From Rostrohypoxylon terebratum (Eukaryota; Ascomycota; Sordariomycetes; Xylariales; Hypoxylaceae), in NCBI GenBank assembly GCA_022497145.1, contig MU385962.1:1-64000 (forward strand): 64,000 nucleotides of DNA. The letters are read 5' to 3'. Every line of letters starts with the position of its first letter. Positions within the stretch are counted from its first letter, which is position 1. The notes under the pieces were generated by a model. That model was not told the origin of the DNA and made no database searches. It saw nothing but the letters and a program-made list of their open reading frames with translations. Of the stretch, positions 36,164 through 46,596 are shown piece by piece. The position numbers were made by a program, and so were the translations under genes.

Positions 36164-36859
36164 GAGGGAAAATAATCCGGACGGTTTAGGAAAAGGGGGG
36201 TTAGGCGTTCGTCTAGCTGCCTAGGGTACCTAGTGTTGAATTATTGTGTTTTGTTCGTGAGGCCCCCTTTTTTTAGGGTTGGGGTTGCAAAGGTAACCCG
36301 GGCCATAGTAGATAGCAAAATGATCGGCTATCCGTATTCTTGGTGTTGGTTAGGTTTGGAGAGGATTCCCGATGTGTTGTGATGAGGATTGGGTATGTGT
36401 TTCCGAGGCCTACGGCGGGAGAAAATGCCAAAGCACCAAGCTCGTGGTTTGGGGGTCGTATTGAGGGGATATGCTACCCTCTGCCTGTAGTACTCCAAGG
36501 CCATGGAATAATGGTGTTATCACGAATGACGTGATGGTGTCTAGACCCGGGTAAGAGGGATTGACTAAGACCTGAGTAAAGGACTTCCAAACCTGTTACT
36601 TAGGGGGTGAGGGTGTCAAGGATAGCAATTCGCCCGCTATGGATATCCATATTGGTGCATAGTGAGCTTAGCCACTGGAGAGAACACGCCTAGAACGAAG
36701 CCCCGTATAGCGTTGTCACTGGACTGGACCCCTTATAAAATATGAGGGGTTTCGCACTCCAGGGCTGTTGTTGAGCCGTTGTCGGTAAGTATCCAAGTAT
36801 CATCCATATCATTTTCAAGGTTGAGCCCGAAAACTCACCAACGGCCAGATAATTGCTAC

Positions 36860-37011
36860 AAAAACCCACCTCCTGTAAGAGCTACAGTACGATTCATGCA
36901 ATGCGCCATATCACAAATTAATGCTCTTGGGATGTACGATTGATTGACATAGGTCTCATGTATATCATCGCAAGGTAGCGAGCTGACGTTGGGGAAAAGG
37001 TATGAACAGTG
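36860..37011. repeat. Direct repeat copy 1
   Basis: Runs from AAAAACCCACCTCCTG to the segment after CGCAAGGTAGCGAGCTGAC. It aligns without gaps to copy 2 at an offset of 239 bases, with conserved blocks separated by many mismatches, a good part of them transitions. Confidence 0.85.
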
Positions 37012-37034
37012 ATTACCTATTATATGGGCGAGAG

Positions 37035-37061
37035 TACCTAGGACCTAGGACCTAGGACCTA
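37035..37061. repeat. CCTAGGA tandem run
   Basis: Successive CCTAGGA heptamers (about four copies) between the two direct repeats, followed by TTACTTAGGGGGT, which also occurs near 36.6 kb. Confidence 0.85.
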
Positions 37062-37098
37062 GTTACTTAGGGGGTAGGGCTTTCAGGCCAAAACTCCC

Positions 37099-37250
37099 AA
37101 AAACCCACCTCCTGCAACGGCAACAACCCGATTCATACAATGCGCTATCATTCAAATTGACGCTCTTTAAATGTAGGATTGATTGATGTTGGTCTCGTTT
37201 ATTTTATCGCAAGGTAGCGAGCTGACATTGAGGAAAAGCTTCTGACAGTG
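37099..37250. repeat. Direct repeat copy 2
   Basis: Second copy of the 152-bp unit, sharing AAAAACCCACCTCCTG at its start, the GATTGATTGA core, and ATCGCAAGGTAGCGAGCTGA near its end. Confidence 0.85.
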
Positions 37251-37262
37251 CCCAATTAATTA

Positions 37263-37280
37263 CCCTAACCCCTAACCCCC
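37263..37280. repeat. Interstitial telomere-like CCCTAACCCCTAACCCCC
   Basis: Two imperfect CCCTAA-type units immediately after the second direct repeat. Too short to be a telomere; possibly a short insertion at a repaired break, or a promoter element. Confidence 0.6.
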
Positions 37281-38122
37281 TATATAACCTATACGAAATC
37301 TTTGAGGCCTATATTTTAGGCTTATAAGCCAACGTCAACGCCACCGTCAACTTACTTAACTTGTCACCAGCAAGTAATAACTCTGCCGCTGTGGATCAAT
37401 TCGCGATGCCCTGCAATTTTCAAAACGCGGGATTCCCGGCGCCTCTCATATCACGCCTATGAGCTACAGCTCGCACTTCTTACCAGATGGGGCAGCTGGA
37501 AAGGGAAAGACAGATGAGAGAGGTCGTCTCCTGATAGAAAGAGCCCAGGAAACTAGTCGCCAAGTGTGTCAGCCGGATCAAGCTTTCACGATAATATAAA
37601 GGATCTAACCTCACCATGTGGCATTCGAACGAACCGTGGTTGCTTCTCAGCACCATCCGTTTAGCCTGAAGTTCCCTTACCTCTCATGGGTCTACTCCTG
37701 AGATCCGCAATCTAAGTAGGGTTGAGAATGTAACGTTTACGCTCGAGGCTCTCTATAGACCCTGTAAGTCTTTCCCGTGACAACATTGAGTATGTGCCAA
37801 GACTACAACATTACTGTGACGGCATACACCACTATTGAACTCCAAGACAACCCTCCTATAATGCTAGAGGCTTATTCTCTATGACTAAAATCACTCATCG
37901 ACCCATCTCCGACGATGGTCAACAATTCCTCATCTCCAACTCGGCAGTTCGGAGATCAGTCGCAGAAGGCAGTCTAGCTCCTACCTACAGCGGTCATGGT
38001 TGATTGAACAATATACTTAAACAATTTGTAGTAGTCGTGGCGTTATGGGGTTTATTAAGAACTTAGTATACACGAAAATCCGCTACTCAAGGATACAATA
38101 TACCTAACAAGATCCCAGAACC

Positions 38123-40137
38123 ATGAAGTCAAATGTCGCTCTTGTTTGTCTAAGCACATTTCTTCTCGAGACTGCGGCATCACGGCCTCGGTTACTCCTA
38201 TCCGACTCTATTCGCCTTACTCGAGAGGACATCGGGAATTTCTCCGCTATCAATTTTGGTGATGAGAACACCGTATCACATTATAACAACCAAACCACCG
38301 AGTGTAAAGTCTTCCCAGGCGATGAGGCATGGCCTGCTCCAGAAGAATGGGCTCGACTGAATGAGACACTTGGAGGTGCTCTCCTAAGGCCTAAACCAGT
38401 GGCAGCAGCTTGTTATCAAGGACCGGACTTCGATGAAGCAGAATGCACATTCTTACTCACAAACACTTCTTCTTCTCACTACTGGCTCGACGATCCCCTC
38501 GTCGCATTGACGCAATGGTCTCAAGGTGCCACTTGCCCACTCCTCTCGGATCCTCAAGGAAATTGTACGCGAGGAGGTTTTCCGGAATACGTTGTGAATG
38601 CTACCAGCGTCAAGCACATTCAAGCAGCAGTTAATTTTGCCAGGAACAAAAATATTCGGTTGATCATTAAGTAAAGCACCTCCATATTCCGTACGCGACT
38701 TCATGGTATTATATTAACCATTCTTACTAATGGCACAATATAGGAACACCGGACATGATTTTGGTGGGAGATCAATCGGGGCAGGGTCCCTCAGCATATG
38801 GACGCATCACCTCAAGGAGATGGAATTCATCCCCTCGTATAGTATCGGACAGTATACTGGAATGGCTGTTCATCTCGGGTCCGGCGTGGAGTCCTGGGAA
38901 GAGCACAACTTTATGGCTGATCATAATATAAGTTTCGTCTCTCCCGGATGTGGAACAGTGGGAGGAGTTGGAGGCTGGATGAGTGCAGGAGGGCACACCA
39001 CGATTACCTCCACGTACGGACTCGGAGCTGACCAGGTGCTTTCTCTCGGCGTGGTAACTGCTTCGGGGGAATACGTAACCGCGGATCCGTTCACTAATAC
39101 GGATCTATTTTTCGCAATGCGTGGAGGTGGAGGTATGAGACCATAATCCTTGATACGCCTTGGAAAAATAAGTTCTTGAGTTAACTATTTGCACAGCGAC
39201 ATACGGCATAGTTACCTCAGCTATATACAAAGCATACCCACCAATCACCGTAACCTCATCCAGTCTCCAGCTCACGCTCTCCGATACCGACACTCCCGGC
39301 GCTGGCATAATCACCGACGCCGACACATTCTGGCAAGGCGTAGGCGCCTACTACCGCTTCGCCGCGCAAATCCTCGACGCCGGCGGCTACGGCTTCAGCT
39401 ACATCTACCCAGGCGCGAACCAAACCTTCCGCTTCACAACCTCCTCCTCATTCCTCGACACGAACCCGGACTCCGTCTTCACCTTCATGCAGCCCCTCTA
39501 CGACAACCTCGCCAACCTCTCCATCAACACCACCAACCCCACCATCCGCTCCTCCAGCATCTACGGGTCCCGAGGCACCGGCATCGGCCCCGCACCAGGC
39601 AACACGCGGTACCGTTCCCGTCTCCTCCCGCGCGCGAACTGGGACGACGACGCCCTCTGGGACAAGACGATATCCGCGATCCGCACGGCGACGGAGGCCG
39701 GCTTCGACAACGACTTCTACTTCCACGGCACGCTGACGTCGCCCACGCTGGCCGCCGCGGGCTGGCCGGGCAACGCGGCCGCCGTCAACCCGGCGTGGCG
39801 GCAGAACCGCATGCACGCGATGCTGATGGACGCCGCGCCGGCGCAATCCGCGGACCGCGACGCGATGTTCGGGACGTACATGGACTTGCTGCGCGAGGCG
39901 TCGCCGGGCGCCGGCGCGTACATGAATGAGGGTGATCCTGGAGAGCCTGAGTGGCAGCAGGCGTTCTACGGGGCGAACTATGGCAGGTTGTTGGAGATCA
40001 AGAGGGTGCGGGATCCGTGGGGTCTGTTTTGGGCGCCGACGACGGTCGGGAGTGAGGGCTGGGCGGTTAGGAGTGTGGATGGGTATAAGGAGTCGCAGAA
40101 TGGGAGGTTATGTCGGGTTGCGCAGGGTCGTGAATAG
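38123..40137 (+). CDS. Secreted FAD-linked oxidase (BBE-like, PCMH-type)
   Basis: Three exons (introns 38671-38743 and 39133-39196) give 625 residues. A signal peptide-like start (MKSNVALVCLSTFLLETAAS) is followed by a PCMH-type FAD-binding domain. Its VKHIQAAVNFARNKNIRLIIKNTGHDF segment crosses the first intron. His187 (in NTGHD) and Cys252 (in PGCGTVGG) sit where bicovalently flavinylated relatives attach FAD, so a doubly linked flavin is plausible. The C-terminal EPEWQQAFYG and RVRDPWGLFWAPTTVGSEGW match the berberine-bridge (BBE) domain. Several NxS/T sites fit secretion. Relatives oxidise sugars, alkaloids or polyketide intermediates, and the substrate here is unknown. Exon 3 is strikingly GC-rich, with C/G in nearly every third position, unlike exons 1 and 2. 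Confidence 0.9.
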
Positions 40138-40366
40138 GGGATGAGGCTTGTAGCGTGTGTATGACGGTTCAGCTAGGTGACGAAGTAGCAATTTCACGAT
40201 GTGTTGAGTTGAGTAAGCCCTCGTCCGTTGCCGTGCGTGGTAGTGTAGGAATGGTCATGACGAGATCAGCTATTCGGACTTCTTGACCAGAATGAAGTCA
40301 GTAAGTAGCCCTCATCCAAACACCGAATAGGAGTGCACTTTGATAAAGGAAATTTTGAAAAAAATC

Positions 40367-40474
40367 TACCAGACGCAGGACTTGAACCTGCGACCTTCAA
40401 CATTGCAGTTCGTCATTCACGGTCCAGCTGGCGAGTTCTCGGCTTGTCTCAGCCATCACTGCACCATGTCTAAA
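40367..40474 (-). tRNA. tRNA-like pol III element, probably degenerate
   Basis: Read on the minus strand it has an A-box-like TGGCTGAGAC (40446-40455), a B-box GGTTCAAGTCC (40378-40388) inside a perfect T-arm (GCAGG/CCTGC), an acceptor-like pairing TTTAGAC/GTCTGGT with wobbles, and a run of seven T just downstream. About 108 nt would allow an intron or a long variable arm. I could not fold a convincing anticodon stem or name an isotype, so this may be a decayed tRNA or the head of a tRNA-derived SINE. Confidence 0.4.
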
Positions 40475-41424
40475 GTGCCTTAGAAGCAACCTTCAACGGC
40501 CGTACCTGGTAGTGCCACCGTTTCCGGTTACATGTCATGTTTGTAAAGTGCTATATAACCTTGACATTGCGCAGGCGGATTAGGCATTACCCGACGTTAC
40601 AGGTAGGGAGACCTCGGGTTCCGCATATACTTCTTGGTGTGGTGAGCTAAGTGATGATTCTTGGTGTTTACCCTGAAGATGCGCTCCACCTTCAGTGCCA
40701 CCCATGATACATATTGTTTCTAACAGATGGTTCTATCTCCTGAAGGGTAAGAAACATCGATCTACATTATAATGTCGAACTACCGTTGACTCTTCTATAT
40801 TCCAGCGTCCACTTTCCAGTAAGCATACATGTACGCTACATCGCAGCAAGTCACCGTCCGTACGGACTTTGATACGCTCCTCGTCATCATCATCATCATC
40901 ACCGCGGTGCCATCACCACCACCATCTACGTCGCAACATTGGGACACACCACGAGTCCATCGAGGTGTAGCCGTGCTGTTTATAGATGATCCTTCGTATG
41001 GCACAACCAATAGCATAGAATCACCGCAGTATAAGTACAAATCGGGTAACTCAACTCCATCGTCTCACCCCGGCGTACTGGCAAGCTGGATATAATCGGT
41101 ATAAGCGACTCTAATATCCAGCGTAGCGGATCGTCATTCATGCATAAGTATTATTAGGTGTCAGCTCAGCCCTGTGGTCGATCGCTATGTCCCAGCCCTC
41201 CTGTGGTAATGTCCCGACCGCGGTTTTGATACCCTTTTGGTAATCTACCGCGCATAGCTGAGAGTTGCTGAGCCTCCCAACAGTAATCATGTTTGGTTCA
41301 TTTACAAATCGGGATCTACCATGCGTACCTAGTCACTATTATGCTATCTCTCTAGGATGAGGCTTTAGAATTGGATATCTAAACGGTATATATGATAGAT
41401 GCCATGAGGATAGAATAAATTTTG

Positions 41425-41432
41425 TATAAAAG
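41425..41432 (+). promoter_or_regulatory. TATA box of hydrolase gene
   Basis: TATAAAAG, 136 bp upstream of the ATG and followed by a pyrimidine-rich leader; the best TATA match in the window. Confidence 0.5.
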
Positions 41433-41567
41433 GCCTGTTCTGTCTCTTTCTAGGTTATACATTCTATCTACATCAACTCACCACGAGTCATCTAATACCA
41501 TAATAACTTTCACATTCGTTGAAATTGTTTTTTTGTTTCCTTTTATCTCCCAGTAGTTTTACTCATA

Positions 41568-43271
41568 ATGTCGGCCAAGGTGTTGCTCGCCTCGGCGTTG
41601 TTCTCAGCCCCGCTCATGGCGAGTCCCCTATATGGAAATTCCTCCATTCTATGGAAAGATTGCCCAACCGCATTAATACCATCAGGTTCTAAAGCGAGCT
41701 GTGGCTACCTTAAAGTGCCACTGGACTGGGAGAATCCCAGTAAAGGCGTAATTGAAATCGGGCTGGCCAAGCTTCCAGCGAGAAAGCCGCAGGTATGTAC
41801 CTACGCAGCTAACCTAGGGCTTGCCTTGTTCTAACTGAAATTCATAGAGCCGAATTGGCAATCTCTTCTTTCAGCCCGGAGGGCCTGGTATACAAGGCAC
41901 TTATATCATCTCCCAGGCAGCGTCCGGCCAAATGAAATGGGGTGAAGACATCCTTGATCACTTTGATCTTATTGGCGTTGGTATGTTGTATTTCTCGCTT
42001 TCTCATGCTTTGGCTCCTTTAATCATACGCTCTATCTAAATAGCTAGATTCGCTTGCATCAAAAGTACTTTCTAATATTAGGTATATATCCAGATCTTCG
42101 AGGTACTGGCTTGAGCAACCCCATAGATTGTGACCCGGACCTGTACAATCAAGTATTACCTGTATACCCTACGACCGATGCCGAGTTTGCCGCACGGGTG
42201 AAGCGTAACAAGGCTCTCAGACAGAGTTGTATTGATAGGACCGGTATTCCACTCGTCGATTACATGGATACCGTTTCCATCGCAAAAGATCACGAGGCTG
42301 TTCGGATAGCTCTCGGTGGAGAGCCAATGAATTGGTTCGGTACCTCTTACGGCACACAACTCGGGTCTCAATACGCGGAACTTTTCCCGCATAACATCCG
42401 CTCAATGATGTTAGACTGTTCTGTCTCCATATCACAGGCAGAAGTTCCGACATTCGCCCTGGCTGCTACAGCCGTCGAAGCCACATTTAAGAGCTTCCTG
42501 TCCTGGTGCGCGCAGCAGAACGCCACAACTTGTCCCTTGGCGCACTACAATCCCACAAAGTCGTTGGAAGAGGTCTGGCTGGACCTCATGGCTCGAATCG
42601 AGAAGAAACCCCTTTCGTGCAGCGATTCTCAGCATTGTTTATTGGGACCAGAAATGAGCGCCGATGAGGTCCGAACACTCGTGTTGAGTCTCAGCTACGG
42701 CGAGTTCAATTTCGCCCCTCTTGCGCAGGCCATCGGCCAAGCTTTGAACCAGAATAGCGCGAATGCCTTTGCTTCACACATGAGCCTCCCATCTGACACC
42801 AATACCGCCTACAACAACTCACAGTCGTACTCTAACACCGCCATCGTATGCCAGGACTGGCACCACAACGACCAGTCGGCCCTAGATATTCAGCTGAAGT
42901 ATACGCTGGTGCAGACCCACGCGCCATTGATGATGGGTTTTAGCCCGACATACCGCGAGTTTGAACTTAACTGCATCGGCTGGCCTACCCCTACCCGAAA
43001 CCCGCCCCATAAGATCTCGATCCCGAGAACGCCGAACATGCCCACGATTCTGATGGTCGAGTCATTGCGCGACCCAGCCACGGCCCTAGCATGGGGCATG
43101 CAGCTAAGAGAGGAAATCGGAAGAGACCGTGCTGTGATCATCTCGAAGAATATGACGGGACACTCGGTCTACGAACAGCCAGGAACCGTGGGTGGTGAGA
43201 TCGCCGCGGCGATGGAGAAATACCTGCTGACTTTGGCTTTGCCGGAGGATGGGAAGATATACCAGTCTTAG
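41568..43271 (+). CDS. Secreted alpha/beta hydrolase, TAP-like (tripeptidyl aminopeptidase family)
   Basis: Three exons (introns 41793-41847 and 41981-42081) give 515 residues. A signal peptide (MSAKVLLASALFSAPLMA) precedes WKDCPTALIPSGSKASCGYLKVPLDWENP, the usual opening of this family, with FFQPGGPG forming the oxyanion loop. The catalytic triad is visible: Ser208 in GTSYG, Asp450 in SLRDPAT and His480 in TGHSVYE, the last two in the TAP C-terminal domain. Relatives are extracellular exopeptidases that release peptides from N-termini or hydrolyse esters. An extracellular nutrient-scavenging role is likely, but peptide versus ester specificity cannot be told. A TATA box lies upstream. Confidence 0.9.
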
Positions 43272-44287
43272 AATTCCTAATTGGCTGAGGCATTAACCAC
43301 GTGGACATTAAACTTCGACTCAATGTATTTATATTAGAATTTTTGTTTTATCTTCAGATGTACCTAGACTTAGGGAAAGGGGGTCACGAGAACGATACCT
43401 TGCCCATCACATTCATCTCGTCATAAATTAGAGTTCAGCACATGGTAAAAGCGCGTCTAAGACGTGCCACTTTGACGAAGCCCACGGAGGATTGGGATGA
43501 GGACGATCGACGATCATGATGTAAGACAGAAAAGGGGGTTAATTTAAGATGAAGAGGTACATTATGTCCGGATTATCTCCGATCACGTCATACCCCTTTT
43601 CTTGACCTCTCAGCTCGATTACCAATAAGCCTTAATACTAATAGCAGCAATAGTGAAGTTGACTACTAAAACGAGAGTTCTTTTCACTATATATTAGCGC
43701 GTTAGAAACTACCAAGGCCTATACTCATCGAACATATATTAGGGCAATGAGCACCTAAGTCCAAAGATACCTAGTTAATAAGCATTGTAGACAGCATTCT
43801 CGAGATACAAAAGAAATCATTCTATAATATAAAGTGATTCCTTTCATGACTTTATATTCAACTCTCACAAAGCATTTCATGGTGAATGAATTCATTGGTT
43901 CGAATATAATCAACCTGAAACCAAGTACCTAGTTTAACGCCAGCTACAACTAGGTAGTTTTAGTGTCACATACAAACCGAAGTACTCGGTATACTGGATA
44001 CTCAAACAATGTAGCTGTTCATCTCTTCTTCAAATCTATTGTCTTATTCTAAACAACGCTTTCGGGAAAAGCACAATAGATTAGCAACATTTTTGATTGA
44101 CGCAGATGTTCCAAGACAACATGGGGCACGAAATGGCTATATATCTTCAATCAGTCTACCAACTTCGCCATTTTCAAAGCTACAAGTGTATTCTCACTAC
44201 CTCTTCCAGCTTCAAAAATTCTTGTTGCCTTCTGAGTCATCCAGCATCCACAGAACCTTTCGAGTAAGTTAGTAACCCATCGCAAAA
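43272..44287. other. Intergenic, AT-rich
   Basis: About 1 kb without a supported gene. The last 250 bases, with CTTCAA and pyrimidine tracts, presumably form the promoter and leader of the thaumatin-like gene. Confidence 0.55.
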
Positions 44288-44740
44288 ATGATCAACATTC
44301 TAAGCAAGATCGGTGCCCTCATCATCATTGCACTCCCCTCAGCGCTAGGCAGCACGCTGAATGTGCAAAACAACTGCCAATTCCAGATCTTCTGCGGCGC
44401 CGCGAAGAACGACGGGACTTCCAGCCCTGGCGTTCCGGTCCCCGGCCGCGGCCACTGGACATCTCCTCTCCCAGCGAACAATGACAACATCGGGAACGTG
44501 TTGAAGTGTGCGAACAACGCTGGCCTCCAGCAGCCGTTCCAGATGGAGTTAACTCTCCAGAATGGACACTCTTGGTTCGACCTCTCGGCTCTGAACGGCG
44601 ACCCGTTCATCAGTGTCTCGCGTCATGCTGAGATCGCCGGCCAGTGTGTTCTTGACTGCCCGCCTGGATCGGTTGCTTGCGAGTGGCCAGTCCAGAAGGA
44701 TTGTCAGACTTCTGAGAATGCCTGGTTGACTCTTTGTTAA
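44288..44740 (+). CDS. Small secreted thaumatin/Bys1-like cysteine-rich protein
   Basis: A single-exon 150-residue protein. A hydrophobic leader (IGALIIIALPSALGS) predicts secretion, leaving a mature form of about 130 residues with eight cysteines, an even number fitting four disulphides. LNVQNNCQFQIFCG at the start and FQMELTLQNGHSWFDLSALNGDPF in the middle recall thaumatin-like and Bys1-type fungal proteins, in which an NNC strand is followed by a WFDLS-type strand. It lacks the full thaumatin signature. Such proteins occur at cell surfaces or are secreted during host contact. Here that is only a possibility, and the domain assignment is by eye. Confidence 0.8.
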   Translation: MINILSKIGALIIIALPSALGSTLNVQNNCQFQIFCGAAKNDGTSSPGVPVPGRGHWTSPLPANNDNIGNVLKCANNAGLQQPFQMELTLQNGHSWFDLSALNGDPFISVSRHAEIAGQCVLDCPPGSVACEWPVQKDCQTSENAWLTLC

Positions 44741-45340
44741 GTCACGAGCCATTCCTTTCGATAGATGATGACTTACTTGATGTAGTGATGTCTGTTAGAT
44801 AAGTGTATGGTAGGTAAGTATCGTATCGTATCATTGCAAGCTACCTACACTCGACTTCAGAATCCCCTTTAACCTAGGATGCCTTGTAAGTTCGTCATAT
44901 ATCAACCCAACCAGTATAGCTTTAGTTCTGTTTACCGGTAGGTACCTACCTACCCACTACGTAAGTATGTTTGAATGAATAAAATATCTTATAAAATAAG
45001 ACTGCGTTTAATTCTAAGTGTGAATATGCATCGGGAGTAAATAATATAAGCATGAGAATAAAATACTCAATCGCAAATTTAATGATTAATACTATAAACT
45101 GAGGTCTACTCACCACATCAATACTAATACACGCTTAAATACCTTGTGACTTAAAATAGGTGCCCATGTCCTCTATTTTTTTTTAGCTGAGTTAGAAATG
45201 AGAGTTGTCTTCATATATGAAGCATTTACTAGCACTATGTTAATTTGATATTTCTACCTTGATACGAGGTCTCTAGCCCCCAATTAGCAGAGCAATCGAA
45301 ACAATACACCTATTGATTACTTGCTATTCGTCCATTTACC

Positions 45341-45544
45341 ATGAACAAACTGCTTATCCAGGAACTCGAACGCCTGGAGTTTCAATAGGAGGCGCATAGG
45401 AAGTTCTGTGTAGCCAATGTGCTTAGTCAGCTAAAATGGCTAACTGATGATGTAGCTCAAAGTCTTTATGAATCATCATCTGATCAAACCCAAGTAATCA
45501 ACTTGATAATGATAAATAAATTGATTATGTACTTCTGTGGATAA
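45341..45544 (+). pseudogene. Possible short coding relic interrupted by one TAG
   Basis: ATG opens MNKLLIQELERLEFQ, a TAG follows, then the same frame continues as EAHRKFCVANVLSQLKWLTDD and on to a natural stop. The helical, charged composition looks protein-like, but the length is small and no family is recognised, so chance is a real alternative. Confidence 0.2.
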
Positions 45545-45661
45545 TAGAAGGTAGGGATGAAACTTCACAAGGTCATGCAATTACTTTTTCACAAGTCTAG
45601 CCATCATCCATTGTTAACCACTACGTCATACTCACCATCAGAAAGTCCACGAAATCCGACG

Positions 45662-45669
45662 TATATAAG
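45662..45669 (+). promoter_or_regulatory. TATA-like box
   Basis: TATATAAG, 70 bp upstream of the first ATG of the SnoaL-like gene. Confidence 0.4.
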
Positions 45670-45731
45670 ATGCAGCCAGAAATTTTGGCCTTGATCTCGC
45701 ATCTACTGGGCAGGATATCAAGGTCTTGAGA

Positions 45732-46596
45732 ATGATGCAGAGCAGCCTGTGCCCACGCATCCTCAGCACTACGCGACCTACCGTACTGACTCAACTACTC
45801 CGATCGGGTGCTCCAATACTAGCTTCAAGGAAGATGTCGTCGACGATCCCTCCCCCGAACGGGACCTCCAAAACGCACTTCCCGCAAGACTCCTCTCTTC
45901 CAGGCGAGCGGTTCGAGGTGCGACAGACACATCCCACAGGGGACTACACGCCGAACCCGTCGAAATCGTTTCCGCTATCGGCGCCGCGCCAAGCACTCCT
46001 CGATGACATCATCGCCTTGTACGAGATGAAGCCGACGGTGGCGCGCGTGCGGCGGTACACACCGGATTGTGTGTACAATGACCAATTCGTGTACGCGGAC
46101 GACCGGTACAAGATGGCCGGGCAGTGGTTCGCGCTGCCGAAACTGTTCAAGGCCGCCGAGAGCCGGGGCTACCAGGTCGTGACTAACGACCGGGACTTGA
46201 TCCAATTTAGACATGAAGAGGTACGTCGGCAGTCGTCGTGTAGACGTGATTCACGAGTTGATGTGCAGAGGGCTGACGGACAGCTAGGCGTGGACGTTCA
46301 AGATCATCCCAAAGACGGCAGTTGTCAATGCTCTCGTTAGCTTGTCGTTGGACCCGGCCACTATTGACAGCGACTTCATCCGCGTTAAATACCACAAGGA
46401 CCAGGCCAATGATAAGGATTACTCGAATGAAGGGTTAGGTGCGACATTTAAAAAGTGGCAGGCGGATAACGTCGTCAAGTATATGGATAGTCTTGAAGTC
46501 AAGGAGTTTGAGGTTGATAAGGGAGCCAGGAAGGAACCTCGCCCGATGTATGGGAGTGGTGGTAGGGAAGGTGACGCTCCTGTTAAGGATTTGTGA
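45732..46596 (+). CDS. SnoaL/NTF2-like fold protein
   Basis: Two exons joined across intron 46221-46287 (GTACGT donor, CAGCTAG acceptor) give 265 residues. The core (ALYEMKPTVARVRRYTPDC, YNDQFVYADDRYKMAGQW, LPKLFKAAESRGYQVV, then WTFKIIPKTAVVNALVSLSLD) has the alternating helix and strand pattern of SnoaL/NTF2-like small-domain proteins, common but mostly uncharacterised in ascomycetes. The first 34 residues are rich in Arg, Ser and Leu with no acidic residues, like a mitochondrial presequence. A second ATG at 45834 (MSSTIPPPNG) would yield a form without it, so dual localisation is possible but unproven. No catalytic residues can be assigned. Confidence 0.82.

Larger units (their letters stand above)
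36164..38122. other. Intergenic with direct repeats and telomere-like motif
   Basis: 2 kb with no supported gene. It carries two copies of a 152-bp repeat, a CCTAGGA tandem run between them, and a CCCTAACCCC stretch just after the second. It ends in the promoter of the flavo-oxidase gene. Confidence 0.6.
40138..41567. other. Intergenic with tRNA-like element and TATA box
   Basis: Holds a pol III-like sequence, a short CAT microsatellite at 40884-40901, and the promoter of the downstream hydrolase. The 88-codon open frame over the microsatellite (40829-41095) is fortuitous. Confidence 0.55.
44741..45731. other. Intergenic with possible coding relic
   Basis: AT-rich with a CCTACC/GGTAGG cluster near 44.94 kb. 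A stretch at 45341-45544 reads as one frame except for a single TAG. A TATA-like box lies just before the next gene. Confidence 0.5.

Noticed and set aside
39189..39929. 246-codon Arg/His-rich frame and a 132-codon antisense frame inside the flavo-oxidase
   Set aside because: Shadows caused by the extreme GC3 of exon 3; the spliced BBE frame explains the sequence.
40829..41095. 88-codon open frame
   Set aside because: Built over a CAT microsatellite; no domain.
45361..45400. B-box-like sequence suggesting a tRNA
   Set aside because: The GGCGTTCGAGTTCC match has no T-arm pairing and no A box at the right distance.
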